Shown here: positions 56,154-63,855 of the stretch, one piece after another | How positions within the stretch are numbered: position 1 is the first letter of the stretch | Layout: every line of letters starts with the position of its first letter | Origin: Advenella alkanexedens | Lineage (GTDB): Bacteria > Pseudomonadota > Gammaproteobacteria > Burkholderiales > Burkholderiaceae_B | DNA: 64,000 bases | Assembly (NCBI RefSeq): GCF_019132845.1 | Contig: NZ_JAHSPR010000004.1 | Span: 248,001 to 312,000, forward strand | Direction of reading: 5' to 3' | Notes under the pieces: model-generated | What the model saw: only the letters and a program-made list of their open reading frames with translations | Databases searched by the model: none | Told to the model about the DNA's origin: nothing | Translations under genes and position numbers: made by a program

Positions 56154-59100
56154 ATATTCTGTTAGTCAGTCAATGCCATAAGAATGCCCTTAAAGAAACC
56201 CGCCGTATTCTGGACCAGTTTGCCGAACGCTGTGGCGAGCGCACGTGGCAAACGCCTATCACTCAGGCAGGTTTGAATACCTTACGAAAATTATTAAGGC
56301 AAACCGCACGCAAAAACACGGCTGTTGCATGTTATTGGACACATGGCAAAAACCTGACTGAACTTTTATGGATTGTTGGCGACCAAAGCCAGTTCAATGA
56401 ACAAGGCCGAGTACCTACCAACAAAACACGTCGCAATATTTTACGTGCAGAAGATGAAAACCGATGGGTACATGGCTCTACCATTCAAATTGTTGCTACT
56501 ATCGCTGCCCTGTTACATGACATTGGCAAAGCCAACATCGGATTTGCCAAAAAACTTAAACCTGATGCTCCGTTACAGGCAGATCCTTACCGACACGAGT
56601 GGATTTCCTTGCGACTGTTTCAAGCACTAATATACGGCTGCCCTGATGATGAATCATGGTTAAAACGTTTTACTGAATTAGATGTTTATTTTTCAAATAA
56701 TTCTGACTGGCTTGAGCACTTAATCAATGATGAGAAAAAAAATGATACATCTCATTCATTTGCCAATCTGCCCCCCATTGCCCAATTGGTTTCATGGTTG
56801 ATCGTTACACATCATCGCATGCCCATTGAGACATTCTATGCAGATAAGCCTGCCCGTATTCGTGCACAGTTAAATGGTGAGTTACTCAACCGTAATGCCA
56901 GTAATTTTTATAAAAAACTAAAAGCGGTTGATGGCTGGGTTAAAAACCAAAAAGCCAACGATGAACGCAAAGACAGCAAAGAGTTCTGGCAATTTTCCAA
57001 CCAGGCCATGTATAGCCAAAGCTGGCAGAAACATATGAAACGCTGGGCCGGCAAAGCTCTCAACCATCCGCCCCTTAAGAAACTGGCAGCATCAGGCACC
57101 ATTAGCGACCCTTTTATATTGCACTTGGCACGTTTAAGCCTGATGGTGGGGGATCACAATTACTCCAGCTTAAAAAGCAATGACCCTAAACGCCTACAGG
57201 GCGACAGTGAATTTGATCTGATTGCCAATACCGATAGTCAGGGCAAACCCAAACAAAAACTGGACGAACATTTGATGGGAGTTGGTCAATTCACCGCGCG
57301 TTTTTCACGTCTTCTACCCAAATTTTCCCAGGAGCTGCCTGCGATAAAAAAACATAAAACATTCAATCAACGCACTACTATCGCCCGCTTTAACTGGCAA
57401 AACAAAGCCTTCGACCTGGCCAGATCACTTCAGGAAAGCAGCCATCAAAACGGTTTCTTTGGGGTCAACATGGCTTCTACCGGTTGCGGTAAAACACTGG
57501 GGAATGCACGAATAATGGCTGCCTTGGCCAATCCTAAAGCTGGCGTACGTTTCACTATTGCATTAGGCTTGCGTGTTTTAACTTTACAAACCGGTGAGGC
57601 TTTACGCCAAAAACTCAATCTGGATGACAGCAGCCTTGCCGTTCTAGTGGGCGGCCATGCCATGCGTGAGCTTTTCAATCTTTCCCAGCAGGCACAACAA
57701 AATGAAAACAGATATGCCAATCTGGGTAGCGAATCCATGCAAGAACTGGTTGAGGAGATAGTTAACGTCTCGGAAAGTGGTATTGAGACTGAGGAGCTTG
57801 GTACTATTATTGCCGACACAAAAGCGCGGCAATTGCTTTATACACCTATTGTCAGCTGCACCATTGACCACTTAATGGCAGCAAGTGAAAATGGTCGTGG
57901 CGGTAAACACATAACTCCAATTCTTCGTCTGCTTTCATCTGATTTAATTCTGGATGAACCCGATGATTTTGATCATAACGACTTACCCGCCCTTAGCCGG
58001 CTGGTTTATTTAACCGGACTGTTTGGCAGCAGGGTGCTTCTTTCTTCCGCCACCCTCACCCCGGATCTTATTTGTGGCTTATTTTCCGCCTATAAAGCAG
58101 GTAGGGAAATATGGAATTTTCATAATCAACATCCCAATAGAGGGGTTGACTGTTTTTGGGTTGATGAACACCAGCAACAACATCAAACCCATGATGAGGC
58201 CAATGGTTTTGCCCTGTCCCACACTGCCTTTGTAGAAAAAAGGGTCATAAAACTTCGACAGGAACCTATACGTCGAATAGGCAGCATATTAACCGTTGAT
58301 AATTGCACTTCCCAAGAAGGCAAGAAAATAAATTACGCAGAGCTCGCAAAACTGTTACTAAATTCAGCACAACAAATGCACGTCCATCATCATGAGATAT
58401 GCCCAACCTCCAAAAAACAGGTAAGTATTGGCTTAATACGGCTTGCTAACACTAAAAACATTATTCAAGTCGTTAAAGCAATGTATGAGCAGGAGCTTAT
58501 CACCGACACCGTTCATTTTCATCTATGCTGTTACCATGCACGGCAATTGCTTGTTTTACGCAATGCACTGGAAGCAAAACTGGACAAAATCCTAAATCGC
58601 AATAAAGAAAATGCGATATTTAGCCATAATGAAATACAGGATGCTCTAGCCCAAAGCCCAGCAAAGCAGCACATATTTATTGTAATTAGTAGCCCTGTCA
58701 GTGAAGTGGGTCGTGATCATGATTATGACTGGGCAATCGTTGAACCTTCATCTATGCGTTCAATCATCCAATTGGCAGGACGTATATGGCGACACCGCCC
58801 TCAAAAAAGCACAATAATACCCAATATTGCGATTATGAACAAAAATATTCGTGCATTAATACAAAGTAGTATTGTCGCTTTTGAAAGACCTGGTTTTGAA
58901 GATGGGAAAAAGTTCAAATTGGATGCCCATAATATTGAAACCTTGATTGCAGAAGAACAACTGAACCCAATTAATGCCGTGCCTCGCGTGCAAAAACCCC
59001 AGAACTTAACTCCTAAAACCAAGCTTGCCGACCTGGAGCATGCTGTAATTGCTGATGTTATTAACAACGCCCAACGTAACTATGTCAATGCATTTTGGCA

Positions 59101-59491
59101 ACCCGGTTTAAGCCACCTGCTCTGGATTCAACTACAGTTACTCAGCCCCTTCAGACAGCAAGATGTGTTGCAAACCGAATATATATGCATGCCTGATGAC
59201 AGCAACGAAACAGGTTTCAGCTTTGTACCTTCGGATATCGCCTGGAAAAACCAAGATATCAACCAAGTAAAAACCGTTAACTACCTTATTTTATTTTCAC
59301 AGTTTAAACATCATAATCCCGTTGTTTCACCCTGGCTGACCTGTGACTTAAATGAAGAACTGGAAAAACTGGCAGAAGAAAGGGGCAAAGATTATTTAAC
59401 CACTGCCAAAGAATTTGCAACTATCTCACTGGAAAACTATGTTGAAAACAAATCATGGCATTTTCATCCCTGGCTGGGATTTTGGCGATAA
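56150..59491 (+). CDS. cas2-3: type I-F Cas2-Cas3 fusion (helicase-nuclease)
   Basis: Fusion diagnostic of type I-F; it degrades targets after Csy recruitment and takes part in adaptation with Cas1. It has 1113 residues. A Cas2-like domain covers about 1-95 (MNILLVSQCHKNALKETRRI). The HD nuclease has ALLHDIGKANIGFAKKL (His-Asp near 123) and THHRMP. The SF2 helicase has ASTGCGKTLGNARIM near 445, DLILDEPDDFDH near 602, LLSSATLTPDL, SPVSEVGRDHDYDWAIVEPSS and QLAGRIWRHRP near 878. All catalytic motifs are intact, so interference should be active. It starts inside the cas1 stop (ATGA). Confidence 0.97.
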   Translation: MNILLVSQCHKNALKETRRILDQFAERCGERTWQTPITQAGLNTLRKLLRQTARKNTAVACYWTHGKNLTELLWIVGDQSQFNEQGRVPTNKTRRNILRAEDENRWVHGSTIQIVATIAALLHDIGKANIGFAKKLKPDAPLQADPYRHEWISLRLFQALIYGCPDDESWLKRFTELDVYFSNNSDWLEHLINDEKKNDTSHSFANLPPIAQLVSWLIVTHHRMPIETFYADKPARIRAQLNGELLNRNASNFYKKLKAVDGWVKNQKANDERKDSKEFWQFSNQAMYSQSWQKHMKRWAGKALNHPPLKKLAASGTISDPFILHLARLSLMVGDHNYSSLKSNDPKRLQGDSEFDLIANTDSQGKPKQKLDEHLMGVGQFTARFSRLLPKFSQELPAIKKHKTFNQRTTIARFNWQNKAFDLARSLQESSHQNGFFGVNMASTGCGKTLGNARIMAALANPKAGVRFTIALGLRVLTLQTGEALRQKLNLDDSSLAVLVGGHAMRELFNLSQQAQQNENRYANLGSESMQELVEEIVNVSESGIETEELGTIIADTKARQLLYTPIVSCTIDHLMAASENGRGGKHITPILRLLSSDLILDEPDDFDHNDLPALSRLVYLTGLFGSRVLLSSATLTPDLICGLFSAYKAGREIWNFHNQHPNRGVDCFWVDEHQQQHQTHDEANGFALSHTAFVEKRVIKLRQEPIRRIGSILTVDNCTSQEGKKINYAELAKLLLNSAQQMHVHHHEICPTSKKQVSIGLIRLANTKNIIQVVKAMYEQELITDTVHFHLCCYHARQLLVLRNALEAKLDKILNRNKENAIFSHNEIQDALAQSPAKQHIFIVISSPVSEVGRDHDYDWAIVEPSSMRSIIQLAGRIWRHRPQKSTIIPNIAIMNKNIRALIQSSIVAFERPGFEDGKKFKLDAHNIETLIAEEQLNPINAVPRVQKPQNLTPKTKLADLEHAVIADVINNAQRNYVNAFWQPGLSHLLWIQLQLLSPFRQQDVLQTEYICMPDDSNETGFSFVPSDIAWKNQDINQVKTVNYLILFSQFKHHNPVVSPWLTCDLNEELEKLAEERGKDYLTTAKEFATISLENYVENKSWHFHPWLGFWR

Positions 59492-59585
59492 AAAACGTAT
59501 AGCAGTTCATTCTTCAAGCAGACTAAGACCCTCTTGCATTACCTTTCTGACAGCACTGCCACCTTCATGCATTTACTGTTATTTA

Positions 59586-59600
59586 CAGGTTTTCGACCTG
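59586..59600 (+). other. small hairpin upstream of the mini-CRISPR
   Basis: CAGGT-tttcg-ACCTG, a 5-bp stem with 5-nt loop, the same geometry as the Csy4 hairpins but with unrelated sequence and no handle-like tail. It overlaps a possible -35 (TTTACA, 59582-59587) that could pair with a weak -10 (TATTAG, 59606-59611, 18 bp spacing) to start a transcript just before the first degenerate repeat. It could be an operator or chance. Confidence 0.35.
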
Positions 59601-59622
59601 AAATCTATTAGAATGGCGGAGT

Positions 59623-59703
59623 TTTCTCCACCGAAAAGGTGGCTTATAAATTTCTATTTGCATATTTTTTGAAATTTTTACCGCCGAACAGGTGGTCGTT
59701 TCC
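59623..59703 (+). ncRNA. CreR-like mini-CRISPR: two degenerate repeats with one pseudo-spacer
   Basis: Repeat 1 (59623-59650) and repeat 2 (59676-59703) align to the 28-nt array repeat at about 17 and 11 positions. Both keep the Csy4 hairpin geometry: CCACC-gaaaa-GGTGG and CCGCC-gaaca-GGTGG against CTGCT-gcata-AGCAG in the array. The 5-bp stem, 5-nt loop, C6-G20 closing pair and loop bases G11, A13 and A15 are preserved. After repeat 1 comes CTTATAAA, 7 of 8 bases of the crRNA handle CTTAGAAA; repeat 2, which needs no handle, has lost it. The 25-nt pseudo-spacer (59651-59675) begins TTTCTATTTGCATATTTT and matches the csy1 promoter downstream. Predicted product: a guide for the Csy complex that represses csy transcription. 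Confidence 0.8.
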
Positions 59704-59731
59704 TCACAATCAAGATTAAAATTTAATTATT

Positions 59732-59768
59732 CCTTTCTATTTGCATATTTTAATAATAAACTTATAAT
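59732..59768 (+). promoter_or_regulatory. csy1 promoter overlapping a self-protospacer with CC PAM
   Basis: -35 TTGCAT (59741-59746) and -10 TATAAT (59763-59768) are 16 bp apart. Directly over the -35 lies TTTCTATTTGCATATTTT (59734-59751), identical to the first 18 nt of the mini-CRISPR pseudo-spacer. It is preceded at once by CC (59732-59733), the type I-F PAM in the right orientation. In the mini-array the same bases follow the repeat handle, not CC. Binding of a Csy complex here would block RNA polymerase. Match ends at position 19, so Cas2-3 cutting should not follow. Confidence 0.8.
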
Positions 59769-59812
59769 TAATATAAAAATAAATATATTTTCTTCTTGTT
59801 ACAGGATACGTC

Positions 59813-61189
59813 ATGAACAGTATAACCAAAGACCAAGTAGATCAAGCTATTCAAAATTTCCTTGCCGAGCAAATCAATAAAAAGACCGAAGACGAAGTTA
59901 AAAAGCTTGAAAAGGCCAAAATTGCGGGAAATATTACCGACATTGAAGCGCTTACAAAGCACATCAATGAAACACAAGAAAAATATGAGCTGAATACATG
60001 GATTGGTGACGCTGCCCATAGGCTATCCAAGCAACTGCATTTTGGAACACATATCTCCAAAGGCATTCACCCAGACAGCAAGGGTAACAATATCAATTTT
60101 CAAAGCATTCAGGAATTGCCTAAGCATCTTGTTGGTTCTCAATCTATTAAGCACCCCTCTTTGGATGCCACAGGCAACGCCGCTGCTCTCCCCTTGGCCT
60201 CATTCTTCAACACACCAATAGAAAACACAAACTACAAACTGCGCGACCTAATTCAGCATGAACATCCAGCACTAAAAAGCTGTTTTGCAAATGACAAAAT
60301 TCTTTCCGAGCAATATGCGCAAATTTTCAAAGACACCCTAGACAACAAAATCGAATTTCCCAAAACAGATGCGCGCAACAAACAACTGCTATGGCCTGCC
60401 AATACAGATACCATTGAGATAAATGGCGATGATTATATTTGCCTGATACCACTACACCCATCTGCTATGGTCAATCGACTTTATCAAAAAGTCAATGCAA
60501 AATACTCAGAAGAAAACAAACAAGCCCGAGAAAACAGCAAAAAGAAAAACACAGATAAAACCCAAGCCTATTTTTCCATTAATAATTTGGCAGTAGTTAA
60601 ATTAGGCGGCACCAAACCACAAAATATTTCACAATTAACCAGCTCCCAAGGAGGCCGCAATTATTTGCTGCCATCCCTGCCACCAAAAATTAACAGCAGA
60701 CCCAAATTTCATCTTGGGCAAAAACAAACCAGTCTATTTAATAAAAACTTAAGCTATTACTGTTTCGCCAGTATTCAGAATTTTTTCAACGTAATAGAAG
60801 AACAAGCAAACAACGTTGGCATTCGCACAAAAAGAAAAGAGGCTCTTGAAGAAATTATTAATAAAGTTTTTGAAATTGCTGACTCTATTCAGTCCACCTA
60901 TGAGCCAGGCTGGAGCAAAACCCATGATTTGGAATGGTCACAAAAATATTGGCTTGACCCCGAACGAGCCTTACTAATCAATGAAGAAAACTTCAAGGCA
61001 GATAAAGACAGCACAGACTGGATCAGTGAAATTGAACATGCTTTTGCCAGCTGGATCAACAGTTTAATCAGAAAAAACTTCCCAAAACTAAAAGAAAATA
61101 TTGCCGATCCTGAATATGCCGAATGGCGTAAAACACTACGTCGAAGAATAAAAGCCAGTGCACAAAAAAATGAAGGAGTATTTGAATGA
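59813..61189 (+). CDS. csy1: type I-F Csy1 (Cas8f), large subunit of the Csy complex
   Basis: Recognises the PAM and, with Csy2, caps the crRNA 5' handle in the Csy surveillance complex. The 458 residues begin MNSITKDQVDQAIQNFLAEQ and include PKHLVGSQSIKHPSLDATGNAAALPLASF, LLWPANTDTIEINGDDYICLIPLHPSAMVNRLYQKVN and AVVKLGGTKPQNISQLTSSQGGRNYLLPSLPP. The residues after GGRNYLLPS lie in the region that reads the PAM in characterised Csy1. AGGATACGTC precedes the ATG. The stop overlaps csy2 by 4 bp. Preceded by its own promoter, separate from cas1-cas2-3. Confidence 0.95.
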   Translation: MNSITKDQVDQAIQNFLAEQINKKTEDEVKKLEKAKIAGNITDIEALTKHINETQEKYELNTWIGDAAHRLSKQLHFGTHISKGIHPDSKGNNINFQSIQELPKHLVGSQSIKHPSLDATGNAAALPLASFFNTPIENTNYKLRDLIQHEHPALKSCFANDKILSEQYAQIFKDTLDNKIEFPKTDARNKQLLWPANTDTIEINGDDYICLIPLHPSAMVNRLYQKVNAKYSEENKQARENSKKKNTDKTQAYFSINNLAVVKLGGTKPQNISQLTSSQGGRNYLLPSLPPKINSRPKFHLGQKQTSLFNKNLSYYCFASIQNFFNVIEEQANNVGIRTKRKEALEEIINKVFEIADSIQSTYEPGWSKTHDLEWSQKYWLDPERALLINEENFKADKDSTDWISEIEHAFASWINSLIRKNFPKLKENIADPEYAEWRKTLRRRIKASAQKNEGVFE

Positions 61190-62118
61190 GTTACCTAAGC
61201 AATTACCTTGTGCTGAACAAAATTCGTATTCAAAACGCCAATGCCATTTCAAGCCCACTAACCTATGGTTTTCCGGCCATTAGTGGTTTTATTGGTGCCA
61301 TTCATGCCCTTAACCGAAAAATCAAAAACATTTTCCCTGGTATAAGACTTGATGGCACCTTAATTGCTTGTCATGAATATCATTTACATGCCTATCGCCC
61401 ATATAACTCGGCAGACTATACATTCAACCTAACTAGAAACCCCATCAAAAAAGATGGGAAAACCGCTGCCATTGTGGAAGAAGGCAGAATTGATTTAACT
61501 GTGAGCCTGGTAATTGAAGTATTCGACGATATTGATCTAAGCGATAACGATGCGTTACAACAAAAACTAATTGATTACGTACAAAAACAAATGATGCAAC
61601 AACGACTTGCCAGTGGCAGCGTTATGCACATTCAAAAAGCATCTCTTGTGCCCGCATATGGCGAAGAAGGGATTTCTCCCATTATCAACTCATTAATACC
61701 CGCCTTTGTATTAATGGATGCCGCTCAGGAACTGGTTGATATAACCAACGAATTAAAAGCCAAACATCCAGATGCAACCCCGCTTGATGCCTTAATAGAA
61801 ACAGCCACACTGCACCACGTACCGGAAACGGATAGTGACGAACCTGAGGCCACTCAATGGAAAACAAAAAGCATTAAGACCGGCAGGGGCTGGATTGTTC
61901 CTATTGCAGTTGGATATCAAGGCATTTACGAACCCTTTACCTGCGGTGAACTGGAAAACTGTCGTACATCTGAATACCCCAGTCAATATGTTGAGTGCAT
62001 TTACTCATTAGGGAAATGGGTTTTTCCATATCGGATAGAAGACAATTTTAATTCTGCTTTTTGGCGTTTTAAGCAGCCAGAAAACAATCTTTATTTAATT
62101 TCACAATCTGAATATTAA
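61186..62118 (+). CDS. csy2: type I-F Csy2 (Cas5f)
   Basis: Cas5-like subunit that forms a dimer with Csy1 and holds the crRNA 5' end. The 310 residues begin MSYLSNYLVLNKIRIQNANA. ISSPLTYGFPAISGFIGAIHALNRKI near residue 22 is the family hallmark. Later motifs include RLASGSVMHIQKASLVPAYG, AAQELVDITNELKAKHPDATPLDALI and GRGWIVPIAVGYQGIYEPF. It overlaps csy1 and is followed 13 bp later by csy3. Confidence 0.95.
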   Translation: MSYLSNYLVLNKIRIQNANAISSPLTYGFPAISGFIGAIHALNRKIKNIFPGIRLDGTLIACHEYHLHAYRPYNSADYTFNLTRNPIKKDGKTAAIVEEGRIDLTVSLVIEVFDDIDLSDNDALQQKLIDYVQKQMMQQRLASGSVMHIQKASLVPAYGEEGISPIINSLIPAFVLMDAAQELVDITNELKAKHPDATPLDALIETATLHHVPETDSDEPEATQWKTKSIKTGRGWIVPIAVGYQGIYEPFTCGELENCRTSEYPSQYVECIYSLGKWVFPYRIEDNFNSAFWRFKQPENNLYLISQSEY

Positions 62119-62131
62119 GGAGTTATACACA

Positions 62132-63142
62132 ATGGCAAAATTATCTACTGCAAGTGTATTGGCATTTGAACGAAATTTAGATATATCTGATTGTACCTTC
62201 GAACAACTCGACAGCCAAAACCCGGATAACAAAAAAACAGTCGTTAACGTCCGGGAAAAATCAGTCCGTGGAACCATTTCCAATCGTTTAAAAAATACAA
62301 TCACAAATGATCCTGCAAAACTGGATGCCGAAATTGAAAAAGCAAACCTTCAAAAAGTGGATGTAGCAACCCTGGATAATGACAAAGATACGCTTGTTGC
62401 CTGTTTCAGTTGTAAGGTTCTGCCCTTTACCGGCAAACCCAATGTTTGTAATGACCCCGACTACCAAATCAAACTGCTTTCTACTGTCCAGTCTTATCTT
62501 AACGAAACTGGTTTAAGCACTTTAGCCCGCCGTTATGCTATTAATATTGCCAACGCCCGTTGGCTTTGGAGAAATAGAATTGGTGCAGAAAAAATCCATG
62601 TAACAGTAAGCTGCTCGATTGATGGGGAAAAATTTTCTCTTTCTTTTGATAATGCAAAAAACTTGCCTTTAAACTCATTTGATATTGAGAATGAGCAAAT
62701 CGATCAATTAGCCAAAATTATTGAGCAAGGGTTCAAAAATGAGCAATTTGTTATCTTATACATTGAAGCACAAGCCATTGTAGGTTATGGCCAGGAAGTT
62801 TATCCCTCTCAAGAATTGATTTTGGACACAGGAAAAACAAAAAGCAAAGTACTCTATCAAATTGGTGATGTAGCCAGCATACACTCCCAAAAAATTGGTA
62901 ATGCCCTGCGTACCATTGACACCTGGTACAGTGATGACGCCCAATTCCCGATCGCTGCTGAACCCTATGGTTCTGTCACAACTTTAGGGACAGCATTTAG
63001 ACAACCCAAAGCTAAAAAGGATTTTTATACACTATTCGACAACTGGATATTAAAAGATGAAAAACCAAGTCCAGAAGATCAACATTATGTAATTTCAGTC
63101 CTAATTCGTGGTGGTGTATTTGGCGCTGCAGGCAAGGAGTAA
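62132..63142 (+). CDS. csy3: type I-F Csy3 (Cas7f), backbone subunit
   Basis: Forms the helical backbone (six copies on a 32-nt spacer) that holds the crRNA. The 336 residues begin MAKLSTASVLAFERNLDISDC. Conserved pieces are KSVRGTISNRLKN, CSCKVLPFTGKPNVCNDPDY-like CFSCKVLPFTGKPNVCNDP, ARRYAINIANARWLWRNRIGAEKIHV, and IDTWYSDDAQFPIAAEPYGSV near the C-terminus. An AGGAG lies before the ATG. Csy4 starts 2 bp after its stop. Confidence 0.96.
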   Translation: MAKLSTASVLAFERNLDISDCTFEQLDSQNPDNKKTVVNVREKSVRGTISNRLKNTITNDPAKLDAEIEKANLQKVDVATLDNDKDTLVACFSCKVLPFTGKPNVCNDPDYQIKLLSTVQSYLNETGLSTLARRYAINIANARWLWRNRIGAEKIHVTVSCSIDGEKFSLSFDNAKNLPLNSFDIENEQIDQLAKIIEQGFKNEQFVILYIEAQAIVGYGQEVYPSQELILDTGKTKSKVLYQIGDVASIHSQKIGNALRTIDTWYSDDAQFPIAAEPYGSVTTLGTAFRQPKAKKDFYTLFDNWILKDEKPSPEDQHYVISVLIRGGVFGAAGKE

Positions 63143-63144
63143 GT

Positions 63145-63720
63145 ATGTCGGAGCTATCCCATTACTTTGATGTTAAAGCAATTCCACAAGCTGATATAAC
63201 TCAATCCCAAGTAATTAGCCATATTATGCAATTATTACATCAGCTACTCCCAAAATTCAATGGGAAAATTGGTCTTAGCTTTCCGGCCTATGGACAACAA
63301 AAAACCTTAGGAGGAATTATCCGTCTTTTGGGAGGTGAAAAAGACATTTCTGCCATTAATCAAGAAGCACTGCTACTCAATAGCATGAAAGACTACGCCT
63401 TAATCGGCGCTGTTATTCCCATTCCAGAAACAGTCAATAGCTATGCTTATTTTAGCCGTCTCCATCACAAAGGAGCCAGCCATATCAGGAGAAGCCAAAA
63501 GCGATTAACTGAACGAGGGGAGTGGTCTGATGAGATTGCAGAAAATATGCTTGCAAAATATATGAAGCAAAAAAATTATCCTCATGTTCATTTAAAAAGC
63601 AGTACTACTGGCCAAAACTGGATACTCCAGATAAAACGGCAGCAGACTAATCTCCCTAGCAATAAGGGGATGTTCAACTCCTTTGGATTAAGTACACAAC
63701 TTACTGTACCTCTTTTTTAA
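63145..63720 (+). CDS. csy4: type I-F Csy4 (Cas6f), crRNA-processing endonuclease
   Basis: Cuts pre-crRNA at the base of each repeat hairpin and stays bound to it. The 191 residues begin MSELSHYFDVKAIPQ. The general-base His is His32 in QLLHQLLP (His29 of the Pseudomonas enzyme). The Arg-rich helix that reads the RNA major groove is SHIRRSQKRLTERGEW. The catalytic Ser region corresponds to HLKSSTTGQNW. Near the C-terminus MFNSFGLS has Phe where Pseudomonas Csy4 has Tyr176 (CYGLS), a change expected to be tolerated. AGGAGTAAGT precedes the ATG. Confidence 0.95.
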   Translation: MSELSHYFDVKAIPQADITQSQVISHIMQLLHQLLPKFNGKIGLSFPAYGQQKTLGGIIRLLGGEKDISAINQEALLLNSMKDYALIGAVIPIPETVNSYAYFSRLHHKGASHIRRSQKRLTERGEWSDEIAENMLAKYMKQKNYPHVHLKSSTTGQNWILQIKRQQTNLPSNKGMFNSFGLSTQLTVPLF

Positions 63721-63727
63721 ATTTTGA

Positions 63728-63794
63728 CCCTTTTTAAAGCCAATAATAAATACAATATAAAATCAATGAGTTAGACATCGGCTTTAAAAAAGGG
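63728..63794. repeat. inverted repeat framing the distal IHF site in the leader
   Basis: CCCTTTTTAAAGCC (63728-63741) and GGCTTTAAAAAAGGG (63780-63794) are reverse complements apart from one extra A. The 38 bp between them hold the distal IHF site near the centre. Type I-F leaders are known to use such upstream motifs, brought to the integrase by IHF bending. Confidence 0.75.
63761..63773 (+). promoter_or_regulatory. IHF site, leader-distal
   Basis: AATCAATGAGTTA is a perfect match to WATCAA-N4-TTR. Its centre is about 89 bp upstream of repeat 1. Confidence 0.75.
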
Positions 63795-63814
63795 GAAAAA
63801 CCATAATTATTCTT

Positions 63815-63827
63815 TAACAACTTGATA
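63815..63827 (-). promoter_or_regulatory. IHF site, leader-proximal
   Basis: TAACAACTTGATA is a perfect reverse match to WATCAA-N4-TTR. Its centre is about 35 bp upstream of repeat 1, the position of the proximal IHF site in known I-F and I-E leaders. Confidence 0.75.
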
Positions 63828-63855
63828 AATCAACAATATTCTTTTAGAATTTCTA

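Larger units (their letters stand above)
63721..63855 (+). promoter_or_regulatory. type I-F CRISPR leader
   Basis: 135 bp of AT-rich sequence between csy4 and the first repeat, containing two IHF consensus sites and a long inverted repeat (listed separately). It should drive pre-crRNA transcription and direct new spacers to repeat 1. That the leader is here shows that repeat 1 at 63856 is the leader-proximal, most recent end. Confidence 0.88.

Noticed and set aside
59504-59531. GTTCATTCTTCAAGCAGACTAAGA just after cas2-3 looks vaguely like an array repeat
   Set aside because: It shares GTTCA and AGCAG but has no stem, and no handle at the right place; probably chance.
59813-61189. A CreT-type toxin RNA between the promoter and csy1
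   Set aside because: Only about 40 bp separate the predicted start site from the csy1 ATG and no mini-ORF is present, so simple autoregulation fits better than a toxin-antitoxin pair.
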